Source: Hofstenia miamia
Lineage: Eukaryota > Xenacoelomorpha > Acoela
DNA: 64,000 nt
Direction of reading: 5' to 3'
NCBI GenBank assembly: GCA_004352715.1
Contig: SCFE01000100.1
Span: 418,943 to 482,942, forward strand
The notes beneath the pieces are model-generated. The model worked only from the letters and a program-made list of their open reading frames with translations. It made no database searches and had not been told where the DNA came from. The stretch's first letter is position 1. Every line of letters starts with the position of its first letter. Below, piece by piece: positions 10,316 through 21,715 of the stretch. The translations under genes were made by a program, and so were the position numbers.

Positions 10316-12019
10316 ATGGATATGGATGTGTCTATTTCTCAGGGATTCCCCTGTGTGAGCACTGGCAGCTTGGACACTGTCCCTCGCACCACTGGACTTA
10401 GTTCTGTTGTTGTTTTACCTACTCCTACCCCCACCAAACCTGTTTCTGGTATATCCACACCCTCTGAGGTTTTTTTGCAAGAGACCCCCACTCCTGCTGC
10501 CCTGTTGAACCCGTTTCTTTTGTATACTCCACCATCAGCTCCTTCCAAGTCGCCAACATTTGAAGTTCAACAGCTCAGAGAAGCCCTTGCTGAACAGATC
10601 TCACAGTGCCACTCCTGTGAAGCCCATTTTGACGCCTTACAAGCTGAAATGAGATAACCAGCCACTGCTGCTTGGCAACATAAGAGATGCTTGCTCAACT
10701 TGATCTCAGCCTTAGAGATGCAAATTCAGGAATCAGTCCTGCATTCCCCACCAATTTCATCAGAAGAACCTGTGTATGTAACTCACACTCTTTTGGACAA
10801 GGCTCTCAATGCTCTCTCAGAAAGATTCTCAACAGTTATCTCACAGACAATGTCTGGCCACCATTCTCATGCTCAAACAGCACCCTCAACATCCCCTGTG
10901 ACGCCACCATTTATTACCCCCATTACTTCTTTTACAGTTGGAGCCCCTACATTTATGCAGTTGACTCTTTCACAAATTGCCACACTAACTACCATTGCTA
11001 CACCTAGCTCTTGTACCCCAAGTGCAACTGTGATGCCTACCTTGCCCATTAGTGTCACTGTTACTCCAACTGCTATGATTGTTCCACCTTCTCCTCTGAG
11101 TAGTCCTATTGAATCTACAACAACTTGTGGACCACACTTTACACAGTCCATTCTGCCTACAGAAGCATTGGGAAGTGAACAATCAAATCTTTTTAATCAA
11201 CACTCAGTGTTACCCAAATTCACTGGGAAGATACATGAAATTTTGCAATTGTTCAAAGAATGGCTCTTTCTTTTTGAGCTAACAATGAAGCAATATAAAA
11301 CAACTCAAGACGCCACTGCCATGCAATTCCCCATGTACCTTCAAGGCCTTGCATACAATCAGTAAATGATGCTGGATAGGGAAGTTAAAACAAATGATCA
11401 GTTACTTGTTGGTCACTTTGAGGACCACTACAAAGCACCTCACATCAAGCAGCAATACAAGATAATTTTATGTGATCTTTCCTTCAAGAAGGGAGATGAT
11501 GTGAGGACCTATATTACACAAGTCAATAGAATCTTTTGCCTTAGTAAGTTAACTCCAGAGTACTTGAGACACAATCTGTTCTCATATATTTGTTGGGGAT
11601 TTCCTTCTACCATTAGGGGCAGCCTCAAGCTTAAATGCAATCTGGAAGATGATTTGAACTCTATTATTAAGAAGGTGATCAGCATTGTTTATATGCTACA
11701 GAACACAACACACATCAAGAAAGATGCTGGTGACCTAAAGACAGGTCAAACTACCTCTAAAACATTAAGTTCTTCAAGTTCTGCTACTGTGCAGAAGAAA
11801 ACTGATAGTGAAAGACAGTCTGCTCACATTCATACTCAGAGTGGGGCAGTCATCCGCCTAATTGCAGATGGAGATGGTATTATCATTGATGAGCCATCAG
11901 TTGAAGTGCTTACTCCCAACACCCTGGTCAAGTCTGTCAACCATTTAATTAGATGGAGCGCTGCCTCCCAACAACCATGCGCATCATGTTTTGGTGATAA
12001 CCTTGTTACTGTGTACTAA
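10316..12019 (+). pseudogene. gag: Gag of A1, nearly full length, two in-frame stops
   Basis: A single frame of 568 codons from the ATG at 10316 is broken only by stops at 10655-10657 and 11363-11365. The start matches A2 gag (MDMDVSIS...QGFPCVSTGS versus QGFPSVSTSS). Residues about 10-270 are rich in Pro, Thr and Ser. Then comes a capsid-like part: LPKFTGKIHEI, EWLFLFEL, MYLQGLAYNQ, HYKAPHIKQQY, LFSYICWGFP. The second stop is TAA where A2 has TAT (YNQY), a one-base nonsense change. The A2-type CCHC zinc knuckle is not found at the C-terminus (only CASC). Gag would coat and package element RNA. Pro/Thr-rich length is unusual but shared with A2. Confidence 0.85.
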
Positions 12020-12020
12020 T

Positions 12021-12380
12021 GTCATCCCCACAGATGTGAATGGATTGCTGATTAATGCTACTATTGATACAGGAGCCTCTGTCTCCATCATAGGCAACAC
12101 CTGTCTCCATCTACAATGCACTTGTTGGATGCTTCAGGGGACACCATTTTGTTGAAGGGTCAAATCAACAACCTTGAGTTGTGTATCCATCAAGAGTGCT
12201 TCTGAGTGGACCTTATTGTGGTTGATACCTGCAATTGGCCCTTGACATACAATGTCATTCTAGGAAATGAATTCCTTGAGAAAAATGTGCGTGTGATAGA
12301 CTATGGAACAAACACACTCTCAATCCACAAAAGCCAGCCTCAGGAGGAGCTGCTTGTAACCAAGAAATCCTATTAACTTT
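12021..12380 (+). pseudogene. pol: Retropepsin-type protease fragment (A1)
   Basis: Frame 3 begins with IPTDVNGLLINATIDTGAS; the catalytic DTG is intact (Asp codon 12066-12068), followed by VSIIGNTC. A deletion of the DDLLPST segment present in A3 shifts the frame, after which LLKGQINNLELCIHQECF and NVILGNEFLEKN, the later protease strands with the ILGN motif, can be read with a stop. The enzyme would cleave the Gag-Pol polyprotein. It follows gag directly. Confidence 0.8.
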
Positions 12381-13465
12381 AATTGACACTATTGTTGTGG
12401 AACCATGGCACTGGCGACGAGTTGCTGTCACTATGACAAAGGGGAAAATGCCTTTGTGGTCTACATCTTTCTCCAGACCTTTGTCATGTCTCTTGTGGCA
12501 AAACCTATGTCACTGTGCTCAACAGTTCCACATGCCTGATCTGGGTGGATCCAAACAAGTTATCAATCATTGTGACGCTGGTCCAACTCAAACTCAAAGC
12601 TGCCTGCCTGCCTGTTCTTACTGTGATTCATGATTTAAGTGAACCAAGTGATCCAGTTCAGATCCAAGTTGTAAATGAGAAAACTCATGGACATCTGAGT
12701 CCACAAGAACGTGACGCGGTATCTGCTCTTTTGTGCCAGCACCATGATGTATTTAATTATGGATCTATCAGCATTGGAAAGGCTGTCAGGGAACAACACG
12801 CAATTACAACTAAAACCAAGAGTGATCACCCTATTCAGTTGCCAGTTCAAAGAATATGAACAGATCCTTTGCAATATCATTGAAAGCAGGATCATCCAGA
12901 ATAGCAACAGTCCATATGCTGCACCCACAGTGTTTATCTGCCAAGGATTAAATGACATTATTATCAAGGATGCATATCCGCTACCTCTCATCAAGGATCT
13001 TCTATATGATGCCAGCAAGTACAAGTTGTTCTCATTCTTGGATCTCTGCAAAGCCTATTGGCAGATACTGATGAAGACTGCCAACATCCCAAAAACTGCT
13101 TTTATTACGCCTTACAGCCTTTTCAAGTGGAAATACATGGTCTTCAAAGTCTGTAATGCTCTGGCTATGTTTCAGCATTAAATCACGTGTGTACTATGGA
13201 ATTTGGCCAACATTCTCAAACCTGGGATCACTGCATATATGGATGATATTATTGTTGCTGGACACACATTCTCTGATCACTTAGATAAGTTGGGTCATAC
13301 TCTCAAGATCCTGTATGACTCTGGACTCTGGGTCAATGGAAATAAATGTTCACTTATTTCACCACACATTACCTTCTTGGGCAGAGTAATTGAACCTGGA
13401 AGAATATCTATTAAAAACAATGCTAAAGACCACCTTGATTGTATTGAGACTCCACGCTAATACAA
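12381..13465 (+). pseudogene. pol: Protease-RT linker and reverse transcriptase (A1)
   Basis: The linker (12515-12859) has HDLSEPSDP, NEKTHGHLSPQERDAV and HHDVFNYGSISIGKA, all seen in A2 and A3. RT (12860-13465) keeps ESRIIQNSNSPYAAPTVFI, then lacks the KYCLCVDFQK block found in A2 (a small deletion), then has LLYDASKYKLFSFLDLCKAYWQ with its catalytic Asp, ITPYSLFKWKYM, and YMDDI (13236-13247). The order and YMDD box are those of Ty3/gypsy RT. Stops at about 12857, 13181 and 13458 make it inactive. Confidence 0.88.
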
Positions 13466-13933
13466 GGACATCCAATGCCTGATGGGCTTTCTCAACTATT
13501 ATGGCTCCTTCATTCCTGAACTAGCCAATTGAATGAAGCACATATCTAATTTATTCCACAAGAACTCTGAATTCTGTTGGACCTGTGCTGAACAGTAAAA
13601 GCTGGACACTGTGAAGCAAGAGCTCAGACAGATCCTAAGTCTGAATATATGAAAGAATTTATTGTCAACTGTGACATGAGTTCAGTCACCATCAGTGGTG
13701 TTCTAAGCCAAATGATAAATGGTCAGGAAAGCCCAGTACAGTATTTTAACTGGAAGCTTAGAAATGCTGAGCTAAATTATGGAGCAACAAAGTCTGAAAT
13801 GCTAGCTCACATTAAGAGTCTGAAGAAGTTTCAATTCTTCATATTAGGTCGTCAATTTGTTGTGCATACTGATAACTCTGTGCTAACATGGCTCAAGAAA
13901 TTCTCTGGCAACAAGTCAAACATCATTGCCTGA
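13466..13933 (+). pseudogene. pol: RT connection and RNase H (A1)
   Basis: Follows RT with GFLNYYGSFIPELAN and HISNLFHKNSEFCWTC, then RNase H. The three acidic residues are visible: NCDMSS, the Glu of KSEMLA, and HTDNSVL. A short deletion at 13647 removes the PDYS/PDYT codons seen in A2 and A3. The frame ends at a TGA at 13931. The domain degrades the RNA strand of the RNA-DNA hybrid. The sequence from 13648 to 14132 is repeated exactly after a single N. Confidence 0.85.
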
Positions 13934-14618
13934 TGGTTGGAATATCTCAATGATTTCACCTTTACTATCACTCATTGTCCAGGGAGATTACATCTCAATG
14001 TGCGATTATTTTACCATTCTGCTGAGTTATGAAATAGACTTGTGAAAGCTGCCTTGTGAGAAAACTCCTTTTGAATTTATCCCAGCATGTGAGTATGAGC
14101 TCCTTCCTGACATTAATGGCAATCAGAATGGANTGAAAGAATTTATTGTCAACTGTGACATGAGTTCAGTCACCATCAGTGGTGTTCTAAGCCAAATGAT
14201 AAATGGTCAGGAAAGCCCAGTACAGTATTTTAACTGGAAGCTTAGAAATGCTGAGCTAAATTATGGAGCAACAAAGTCTGAAATGCTAGCTCACATTAAG
14301 AGTCTGAAGAAGTTTCAATTCTTCATATTAGGTCGTCAATTTGTTGTGCATACTGATAACTCTGTGCTAACATGGCTCAAGAAATTCTCTGGCAACAAGT
14401 CAAACATCATTGCCTGATGGTTGGAATATCTCAATGATTTCACCTTTACTATCACTCATTGTCCAGGGAGATTACATCTCAATGTGCGATTATTTTACCA
14501 TTCTGCTGAGTTATGAAATAGACTTGTGAAAGCTGCCTTGTGAGAAAACTCCTTTTGAATTTATCCCAGCATGTGAGTATGAGCTCCTTCCTGACATTAA
14601 TGGCAATCAGAATGGAAA
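13648..14618. repeat. Identical 485-bp duplication about a single N (assembly artefact)
   Basis: 13648-14132 and 14134-14618 are the same apart from edge bases, joined by one N at 14133. The second copy continues without a break into integrase (GGAAAGGCGATCC). A perfect tandem duplication in an element full of old mutations, hinged on an N, points to overlapping contigs left unmerged. One RNase H domain should be assumed. Confidence 0.88.
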
Positions 14619-15404
14619 GGCGATCCTCCCCATTATGGTGAGAGAGGAGATCTCAGAGATAGAAATTGCTACCCATCAGTTACATGATAAAGTCTTATTG
14701 GAAATTATCTATAAAGTCAAAAATCCTATTCATGCCATAAATGACGTCACCAAAACATACTTCCAATGTTATCATTGGAAACTCACTGAGGCTGGACTCC
14801 TCTATGTGCACAGTCAGAACAACCATTTGGCAATTCCAGAATACTTCAAAAGGGATCTTGTCCAGAAGATTCATGAACGTGGTCACCTTGGAATTATCTA
14901 AACTGACCAAACCTTTAACACTTGCTACGTCACCATCAGTATTAGAGCTACCATTAAGGATGTCATTGATAAGTGTGAAGCATGCCTGCTTCAAGGAGCC
15001 AGACACTTTCCAGAGCAGAGAGCCAAGCTCCACAGTCAGGTTGCCAAAATGTCTATATGGACATAGAGCAATTGTTGAGAGACTAAGAAGGATTTCAGTA
15101 CCTTTTAGTCTTGATTGACCATTTTACAAAATATGCAAGGCTTATTCCTCTCAACAACACTACTGCTGAAGTCATTGGAGAAAAGATCATCAAAGAATGG
15201 ATCTTCAAGCTCAGACCTATGGAGTGCCTGGTCTCTGACCACAGTCCCTAATTCGAAAATAACTTGATGTCCATACTTATGAAGGAACTCAAGATTGTAC
15301 ATGATTTTACCATGCTTGAACCATACTGTCATTAAGTTGATTAGAGTCACACTAGCCCATGCAACCAGTAGAAATTGGAGACGCATGATAGAGGCAGTCA
15401 AATT
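14619..15404 (+). pseudogene. pol: Integrase (A1), frameshifted and cut by a gap
   Basis: 14635-14901 encodes the N-terminal arm and zinc-finger start: EISEIEIATHQLHDK, LLYVHSQNNHLAIPEYFK and HERGHLGII. A stop follows, then DVIDKCEACLLQGA supplies the paired Cys of the HHCC finger. The catalytic core is spread over several frames (RLIPLNNTTA-like and KEWIFKLRPME text), and the stretch that should hold the second Asp and the Glu is altered or deleted. It resumes as LNHTVIKLIRVTLAHATSRNWR and runs into a 1000-N gap at 15405. Inactive. Confidence 0.8.
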
Positions 15405-16403
15405 NNNNNNNNNNNNNNNNNNNNNNNNNNNNNNNNNNNNNNNNNNNNNNNNNNNNNNNNNNNNNNNNNNNNNNNNNNNNNNNNNNNNNNNNNNNNNNNN
15501 NNNNNNNNNNNNNNNNNNNNNNNNNNNNNNNNNNNNNNNNNNNNNNNNNNNNNNNNNNNNNNNNNNNNNNNNNNNNNNNNNNNNNNNNNNNNNNNNNNNN
15601 NNNNNNNNNNNNNNNNNNNNNNNNNNNNNNNNNNNNNNNNNNNNNNNNNNNNNNNNNNNNNNNNNNNNNNNNNNNNNNNNNNNNNNNNNNNNNNNNNNNN
15701 NNNNNNNNNNNNNNNNNNNNNNNNNNNNNNNNNNNNNNNNNNNNNNNNNNNNNNNNNNNNNNNNNNNNNNNNNNNNNNNNNNNNNNNNNNNNNNNNNNNN
15801 NNNNNNNNNNNNNNNNNNNNNNNNNNNNNNNNNNNNNNNNNNNNNNNNNNNNNNNNNNNNNNNNNNNNNNNNNNNNNNNNNNNNNNNNNNNNNNNNNNNN
15901 NNNNNNNNNNNNNNNNNNNNNNNNNNNNNNNNNNNNNNNNNNNNNNNNNNNNNNNNNNNNNNNNNNNNNNNNNNNNNNNNNNNNNNNNNNNNNNNNNNNN
16001 NNNNNNNNNNNNNNNNNNNNNNNNNNNNNNNNNNNNNNNNNNNNNNNNNNNNNNNNNNNNNNNNNNNNNNNNNNNNNNNNNNNNNNNNNNNNNNNNNNNN
16101 NNNNNNNNNNNNNNNNNNNNNNNNNNNNNNNNNNNNNNNNNNNNNNNNNNNNNNNNNNNNNNNNNNNNNNNNNNNNNNNNNNNNNNNNNNNNNNNNNNNN
16201 NNNNNNNNNNNNNNNNNNNNNNNNNNNNNNNNNNNNNNNNNNNNNNNNNNNNNNNNNNNNNNNNNNNNNNNNNNNNNNNNNNNNNNNNNNNNNNNNNNNN
16301 NNNNNNNNNNNNNNNNNNNNNNNNNNNNNNNNNNNNNNNNNNNNNNNNNNNNNNNNNNNNNNNNNNNNNNNNNNNNNNNNNNNNNNNNNNNNNNNNNNNN
16401 NNN

Positions 16404-17275
16404 NTGAACCTTTTAGTGTAATTTACCCTGTAAATTTGTCCCCGACGAGTGATTCGATAGCCCCCTCGACCTCAGGTACGTCCGTTACGTCCTCCGTTAC
16501 GTCTCAGAAGATGGAAGATTGCGTCCGTTACGTCCTCCGTTACGTCTCAGAAGATGGAAGATTGGAAGAAAAAGATGTCCACAGTTGGTGCAGATACACT
16601 ACACCCTTACTTTATAGCTACGCATTGCGCTGTCCATTACATTCGCGATAACATCTCTGAGGTGACTCAGAACCAGTTAAGATGGGCGTACAATACTAAA
16701 AAACTAAGCTGTTTGGTCAACATGATACCTTTCATTATTGACCCCGAGAGACGTCCACCTATCAACTGCATTATTTGTTACGATGCTGCTATGCTCGAAG
16801 AAGTGAGTCGATTATATTGGCGAAGCACTGTCCACATTTCCTTTGATGAGGAATTTTGCTCCCTATTCATGGATCATGCGACCCGTATGGGGTCATTGTG
16901 AAATGTCTTTGAACATTTTTACCCGGATACCCAGATTCGATCTGAAGATGCCCACACGTCAGACACTGATGCATTAATGACGTTAATGATAGCTCTGAAG
17001 GGATTTCGCCTGTACGAAAAGTTCCACGACACGTTCACTCGCCGCTTAAATAACCTGAGAAGAAATTGCCCTATCAGCAACAGATTACCGACTCTCTGAT
17101 ACTTCAAGTTGAAAGACGAAGTGGTCACTCAGAGAGAGGTCCTAATGCAGCTATCCCGGGAACCTCAGTATGCCACCCTTGAACAATGGGAAGGTGACTT
17201 AGCAACAGAAATGGTAATGGCTACTCAACGCATTGTGTCAGGTCCCACTCTCCACCTGCTGCCGCCAAATTAATT
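16404..17275 (+). pseudogene. ORF3 of A1, shortened, CpG-rich
   Basis: Unknown function. The N-terminal part holds a 43-bp duplication (16479-16564) that changes frame, then ADTLHPYF, LSCLVNMIPFIIDPERRPPIN, IICYDAAM and STVHISFDEEF. It then jumps directly to FCSLFMDHATRMGSL, which in A2 lies far downstream, so about two thirds of the protein is missing. After a stop at 16899 come AHTSDTDALMTLMIALKGF, a block DEVVTQREVLMQ, and the end LHLLPPN, just before the polypurine tract. About 43 CpG occur in 850 bp, far more than in the A2 copy. The gap before it means it may not belong with the A1 pol. Confidence 0.8.
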
Positions 17276-17280
17276 TGAGC

Positions 17281-17304
17281 AAGGGGGGGCGTGTAGAGTC
17301 ACTC
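17281..17304 (+). mobile_element. Polypurine tract and start of A1 3' LTR
   Basis: AAGGGGGGGCG (17281-17291) is followed by TGTAGAGTCACTC (17292 on), the group-A LTR start. A 225-N gap (17305-17529) swallows the rest of the LTR. The tract is where plus-strand synthesis would start. Confidence 0.85.
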
Positions 17305-17529
17305 NNNNNNNNNNNNNNNNNNNNNNNNNNNNNNNNNNNNNNNNNNNNNNNNNNNNNNNNNNNNNNNNNNNNNNNNNNNNNNNNNNNNNNNNNNNNNNNN
17401 NNNNNNNNNNNNNNNNNNNNNNNNNNNNNNNNNNNNNNNNNNNNNNNNNNNNNNNNNNNNNNNNNNNNNNNNNNNNNNNNNNNNNNNNNNNNNNNNNNNN
17501 NNNNNNNNNNNNNNNNNNNNNNNNNNNNN

Positions 17530-19010
17530 TGCTACCTAATACATTGTTCAAAAATTGCCTTTGCTTCTCAAGTCACATACAGTCAATCCTTTGCTGTGTG
17601 CATGTATAATTGCAGAAGAAATAGTGGTAGGCATTGATTTCTCTCTCTCTAATTAACTTGGAGTTTAGCACATTATATGCACTTTCTCCCAACATACTCC
17701 ATAAAGCAGATGGTGGGAATTGCATTAGAAATCCAATTTAGCTGTTATTGTTGCTAGGAGCTTTTGAGAAGACATACAACTTGGTACGGATAATCTTACA
17801 TTAAAAGCATCTTTATTCTGCTTTTAGACAATTGCAGTTTCCAATTTGACATTAAAAAGGAATCTCACAATAAAGAGAGCATTTCTGGTCATAAAAACTT
17901 ATTGTTGTATATTGCATAGTTTTGCCATTAGAAATACATTATGACATTTATTAGGTCTCCCACTGAATTTAATTTATATGTGCATTTATTTTATTTTATT
18001 ACATAGCATTCTTAATACACATAAACAATAGTTGACATATCTATTTAATTTTGTAAAATGCATATCTCTTATATCACATTTAGATATATTTTTGTTGGAC
18101 ATTTTTTGATTCTTGACACTCATCAAGTGAACAACTCTCATCGAAAATTATCTATGCATGGGAAATGATGATGGTGGTTGATGACAATATATGAACTCAC
18201 ATCAACATTGGTGGTGATTGACTAATACAATAGACAAAATTTTTAGTGTAATTTATCATCATTATAAGTTGAATGTGTAAAATATACATGTTTTGTTTTG
18301 TTTTGCTTTTAAAAATGTGGGGTTTACCATGCTCACTTAAATACGTGGTTTTTATATTTTGGAAAATGATGAATTTTGTTTTAACATGTAAACTAGACAA
18401 CTGCGTTTTTTACTAATGTCTAAAAATTTTAAATGTTTTTTATTACAATGGATTGCAATCTCTTTTTGTTTAACTATGTTTAATATTTTCCACATGTATT
18501 AACGAAATAGTTTTAAAATAATTTGTTTGCTTAGAAACAAAATGATATTTTTTTGTAAATGAAATTATGTGTTTTTAAAAACAAGTCATTTTGAAAATAA
18601 AGTGAGTTAATCATTGTACTTGCAAGCTATCGAAAATATGAAAATTAATTATTGGGTGGAAAAAGTGTGATCTTATAAACATGTTAACAATGAATTTTGA
18701 CAAAAGTGGTTTTGAAAGTTTTCCCAAATTATATTATACGTGCAATCATTCAAAAATATGGAAAAAACAATAATGAGGTATATTAACAAAAAACATTAGC
18801 CATCATTATATCAAAACAATTAAATTGGCCCCAACATGAATCACCATAAAATCAATTAAAAAACCAATTAGCAATAGTTGTCAAATATGCATTAATGTTT
18901 TTTACCACAACCTGTCAAAAAGCACTTTGTGAGCTGTGAATTCCATTAGCAAGCTGTCAAAACAAGTAGGTGATTCACTAATTAACATTTGCAAACACCC
19001 CCTCGATATC
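17530..19010. other. AT-rich non-coding stretch
   Basis: About 1.5 kb with no supported gene and no relative elsewhere in the window. It has simple runs such as CTCTCTCTCT near 17640 and many A/T runs. It may be host intergenic DNA. The group-A LTR expected after the gap is not visible here. Confidence 0.5.
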
Positions 19011-19048
19011 TGTGAGTCAGCACTTTAACAAGTCTCCGATATTTACCA

Positions 19049-19110
19049 TCTGTCACGTGACATCTGACGTCATGAGATCTCGACCAATCAGAAGCGTTTT
19101 TGTGTGTTCT
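19049..19110 (+). promoter_or_regulatory. Promoter-like cluster: CACGTG, CRE, CCAAT
   Basis: Within about 60 bp: TCACGTGA (E-box), TGACGTCA (CRE) and GACCAATCAGAA (CCAAT). The CRE plus GACCAATCAGAA pair is also found at 266-418. It lies just upstream of the tail-fibre-like frame. Promoter activity is inference from known motif types. Confidence 0.45.
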
Positions 19111-19129
19111 CCTGCGACCCCTTTTACTT

Positions 19130-19357
19130 CTGATGTATACTATACAATAATTAATACCTTTGTACATTTTAGAGGTAAATATGTTTTTAGAACTGGTGAG
19201 ACTTTGTCTAGCAACTTGACTTTATTTACTTTACCAAAAGAAGCTTGGCATCCAAAAACAATAAAATTTGCAGTAGTTTGTGAAAAATCAAAAGATGTTT
19301 ATGTCCAAATTAGTAAATTTGGTGAATTGTCTGTACACAATTTAGTAATAGAAGAAA
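19130..19357 (+). CDS. Fibre-like ORF fragment, cut by a gap
   Basis: An open frame runs into the 1000-N gap at 19358. From about 19130 it reads VYYTIINTFVHFRGKYVF, then RTGETLSSNLTLFTLPKEAW, then a strand-rich end (FAVVCEKSKDVYVQISKFGEL). Alternating hydrophobic residues and Gly turns suggest a beta-rich domain like those of tail or attachment fibres; this is a style judgement, not a family match. A frameshifted second copy is at 30.18-30.47 kb. The sequence upstream of about 19130 differs between copies, so the true start is uncertain. It could come from an integrated virus-like element such as a Maverick/Polinton, but no capsid, ATPase or polymerase gene is seen to support that. Confidence 0.45.
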
Positions 19358-20357
19358 NNNNNNNNNNNNNNNNNNNNNNNNNNNNNNNNNNNNNNNNNNN
19401 NNNNNNNNNNNNNNNNNNNNNNNNNNNNNNNNNNNNNNNNNNNNNNNNNNNNNNNNNNNNNNNNNNNNNNNNNNNNNNNNNNNNNNNNNNNNNNNNNNNN
19501 NNNNNNNNNNNNNNNNNNNNNNNNNNNNNNNNNNNNNNNNNNNNNNNNNNNNNNNNNNNNNNNNNNNNNNNNNNNNNNNNNNNNNNNNNNNNNNNNNNNN
19601 NNNNNNNNNNNNNNNNNNNNNNNNNNNNNNNNNNNNNNNNNNNNNNNNNNNNNNNNNNNNNNNNNNNNNNNNNNNNNNNNNNNNNNNNNNNNNNNNNNNN
19701 NNNNNNNNNNNNNNNNNNNNNNNNNNNNNNNNNNNNNNNNNNNNNNNNNNNNNNNNNNNNNNNNNNNNNNNNNNNNNNNNNNNNNNNNNNNNNNNNNNNN
19801 NNNNNNNNNNNNNNNNNNNNNNNNNNNNNNNNNNNNNNNNNNNNNNNNNNNNNNNNNNNNNNNNNNNNNNNNNNNNNNNNNNNNNNNNNNNNNNNNNNNN
19901 NNNNNNNNNNNNNNNNNNNNNNNNNNNNNNNNNNNNNNNNNNNNNNNNNNNNNNNNNNNNNNNNNNNNNNNNNNNNNNNNNNNNNNNNNNNNNNNNNNNN
20001 NNNNNNNNNNNNNNNNNNNNNNNNNNNNNNNNNNNNNNNNNNNNNNNNNNNNNNNNNNNNNNNNNNNNNNNNNNNNNNNNNNNNNNNNNNNNNNNNNNNN
20101 NNNNNNNNNNNNNNNNNNNNNNNNNNNNNNNNNNNNNNNNNNNNNNNNNNNNNNNNNNNNNNNNNNNNNNNNNNNNNNNNNNNNNNNNNNNNNNNNNNNN
20201 NNNNNNNNNNNNNNNNNNNNNNNNNNNNNNNNNNNNNNNNNNNNNNNNNNNNNNNNNNNNNNNNNNNNNNNNNNNNNNNNNNNNNNNNNNNNNNNNNNNN
20301 NNNNNNNNNNNNNNNNNNNNNNNNNNNNNNNNNNNNNNNNNNNNNNNNNNNNNNNNN

Positions 20358-21262
20358 AAGAAGATGTTAAATCCAGGGGTGTGAAAAATATATTTAAATG
20401 TAATTTTTCCCAAAAAATATATTTCTTCTCAGCAGCAAAAAAATAAATATATTTGAAATATACTTTAGCAATATTACTAAGAAAAAATATATTTCTTCCG
20501 AAATTATTTTTTGGTGCTTTCCTAAGCAGTATAAACCACAGATTGGGCAATAGCAAATTCTTAATTTGCGTTCGACAAGCTCTACATTATAGTTTAACTT
20601 GCAATCTGAATGGTTCATTAAAAAATCTGTATTTTTAAGGATTCCATTTTACTGCTTTTTATGACAAATGCGCTGGATTTGNTTAGTTGCCTTTTTGGAT
20701 GATGCTACAAAACTGCTTGGCGTACAAGTTCTCTATGTTATTTATGTTATGGGGTTATACGATGCCACATAATATTAATGGAATTAAACCTTCGATTTTG
20801 AAATATTACGAAGGTTTTTTTGATATAATTTTGTATTGAAAACTTCATAAAAATTCTTGCAGAAAGGGATGACTTCCAAAATAATGGCATATTATAGGAA
20901 AATGAATAATTATCTCTCAAATAAGGCAAATGTGTCGAAAATTTTGACCTAGAAGAATTCATTGCTTTTATCAACAACAGCTGTTTACCTTATTAAAAAA
21001 CCGAAAGATAACAAAGATGTTGTAAACCGTTTGCATTTGTTATTGTACTTCTTGGCTAAATTTTGTTAAATATTTAAAGAACAAAAAATATTTTCGAAAT
21101 ACAATGTAAATCGTACACGTCGTGTAGATTGGCAGAAGTGTTCAATATTTTAAAAAATCATCTGTAGAACAGTTTTGTTTTCCATAGCAAAATATTGAAT
21201 TTTTCGATGAAAACAAATTTTGATTAATGATTAATTAAGACGTTTAATGTTTTTGTATGATA

Positions 21263-21306
<44 letters not shown>

Positions 21307-21715
21307 TTATATGAGGTAGCTATGATCATTTTTTGCCTTGGCTTGTACAATTAAAAAATTGCATCAGGCAAAGTTTACTTCCATATTTTTAAGAAGATGT
21401 TAAATCCAGGGGTGTGAAAAATATATTTAAATGTAATTTTTCCCAAAAAATATATTTCTTCTCAGCAGCAAAAAAATAAATATATTTGAAATATACTTTA
21501 GCAATATTACTAAGAAAAAATATATTTCTTCCGAAATTATTTTTTGGTGCTTTCCTAAGCAGTATAAACCACAGATTGGGCAATAGCAAATTCTTAATTT
21601 GCGTTCGACAAGCTCTACATTATAGTTTAACTTGCAATCTGAATGGTTCATTAAAAAATCTGTATTTTTAAGGATTCCATTTTACTGCTTTTTATGACAA
21701 ATGCGCTGGATTTGT
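20358..21715. repeat. Duplicated contig ends around a gap
   Basis: 20358-20681 and 21392-21715 are identical (324 bp); the first follows a 1000-N gap and ends at a single N (20682). This is probably an assembly duplication. The repeated text includes CCAGGGGTGTGAAAA, which resembles some hAT terminal repeats, but no partner end is seen. The sequence between (20683-21391) is AT-rich, with a (TA)n run at about 21267-21302 and no gene. Confidence 0.75.

Noticed and set aside
13648-14618. Two tandem RNase H domains
   Set aside because: The copies are identical and joined by a single N, so this is an assembly duplication, not a dual RNase H.
18197-18400. Minus-strand 67-codon frame in the AT-rich stretch
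   Set aside because: No motif, no relative in the window, and composition is that of the surrounding non-coding DNA.
19012-20413. Long frames spanning 19.0-20.5 kb and similar frames at 15.3-16.4 and 42.5-43.7 kb
   Set aside because: They are open only because they run through 1000-N gaps.
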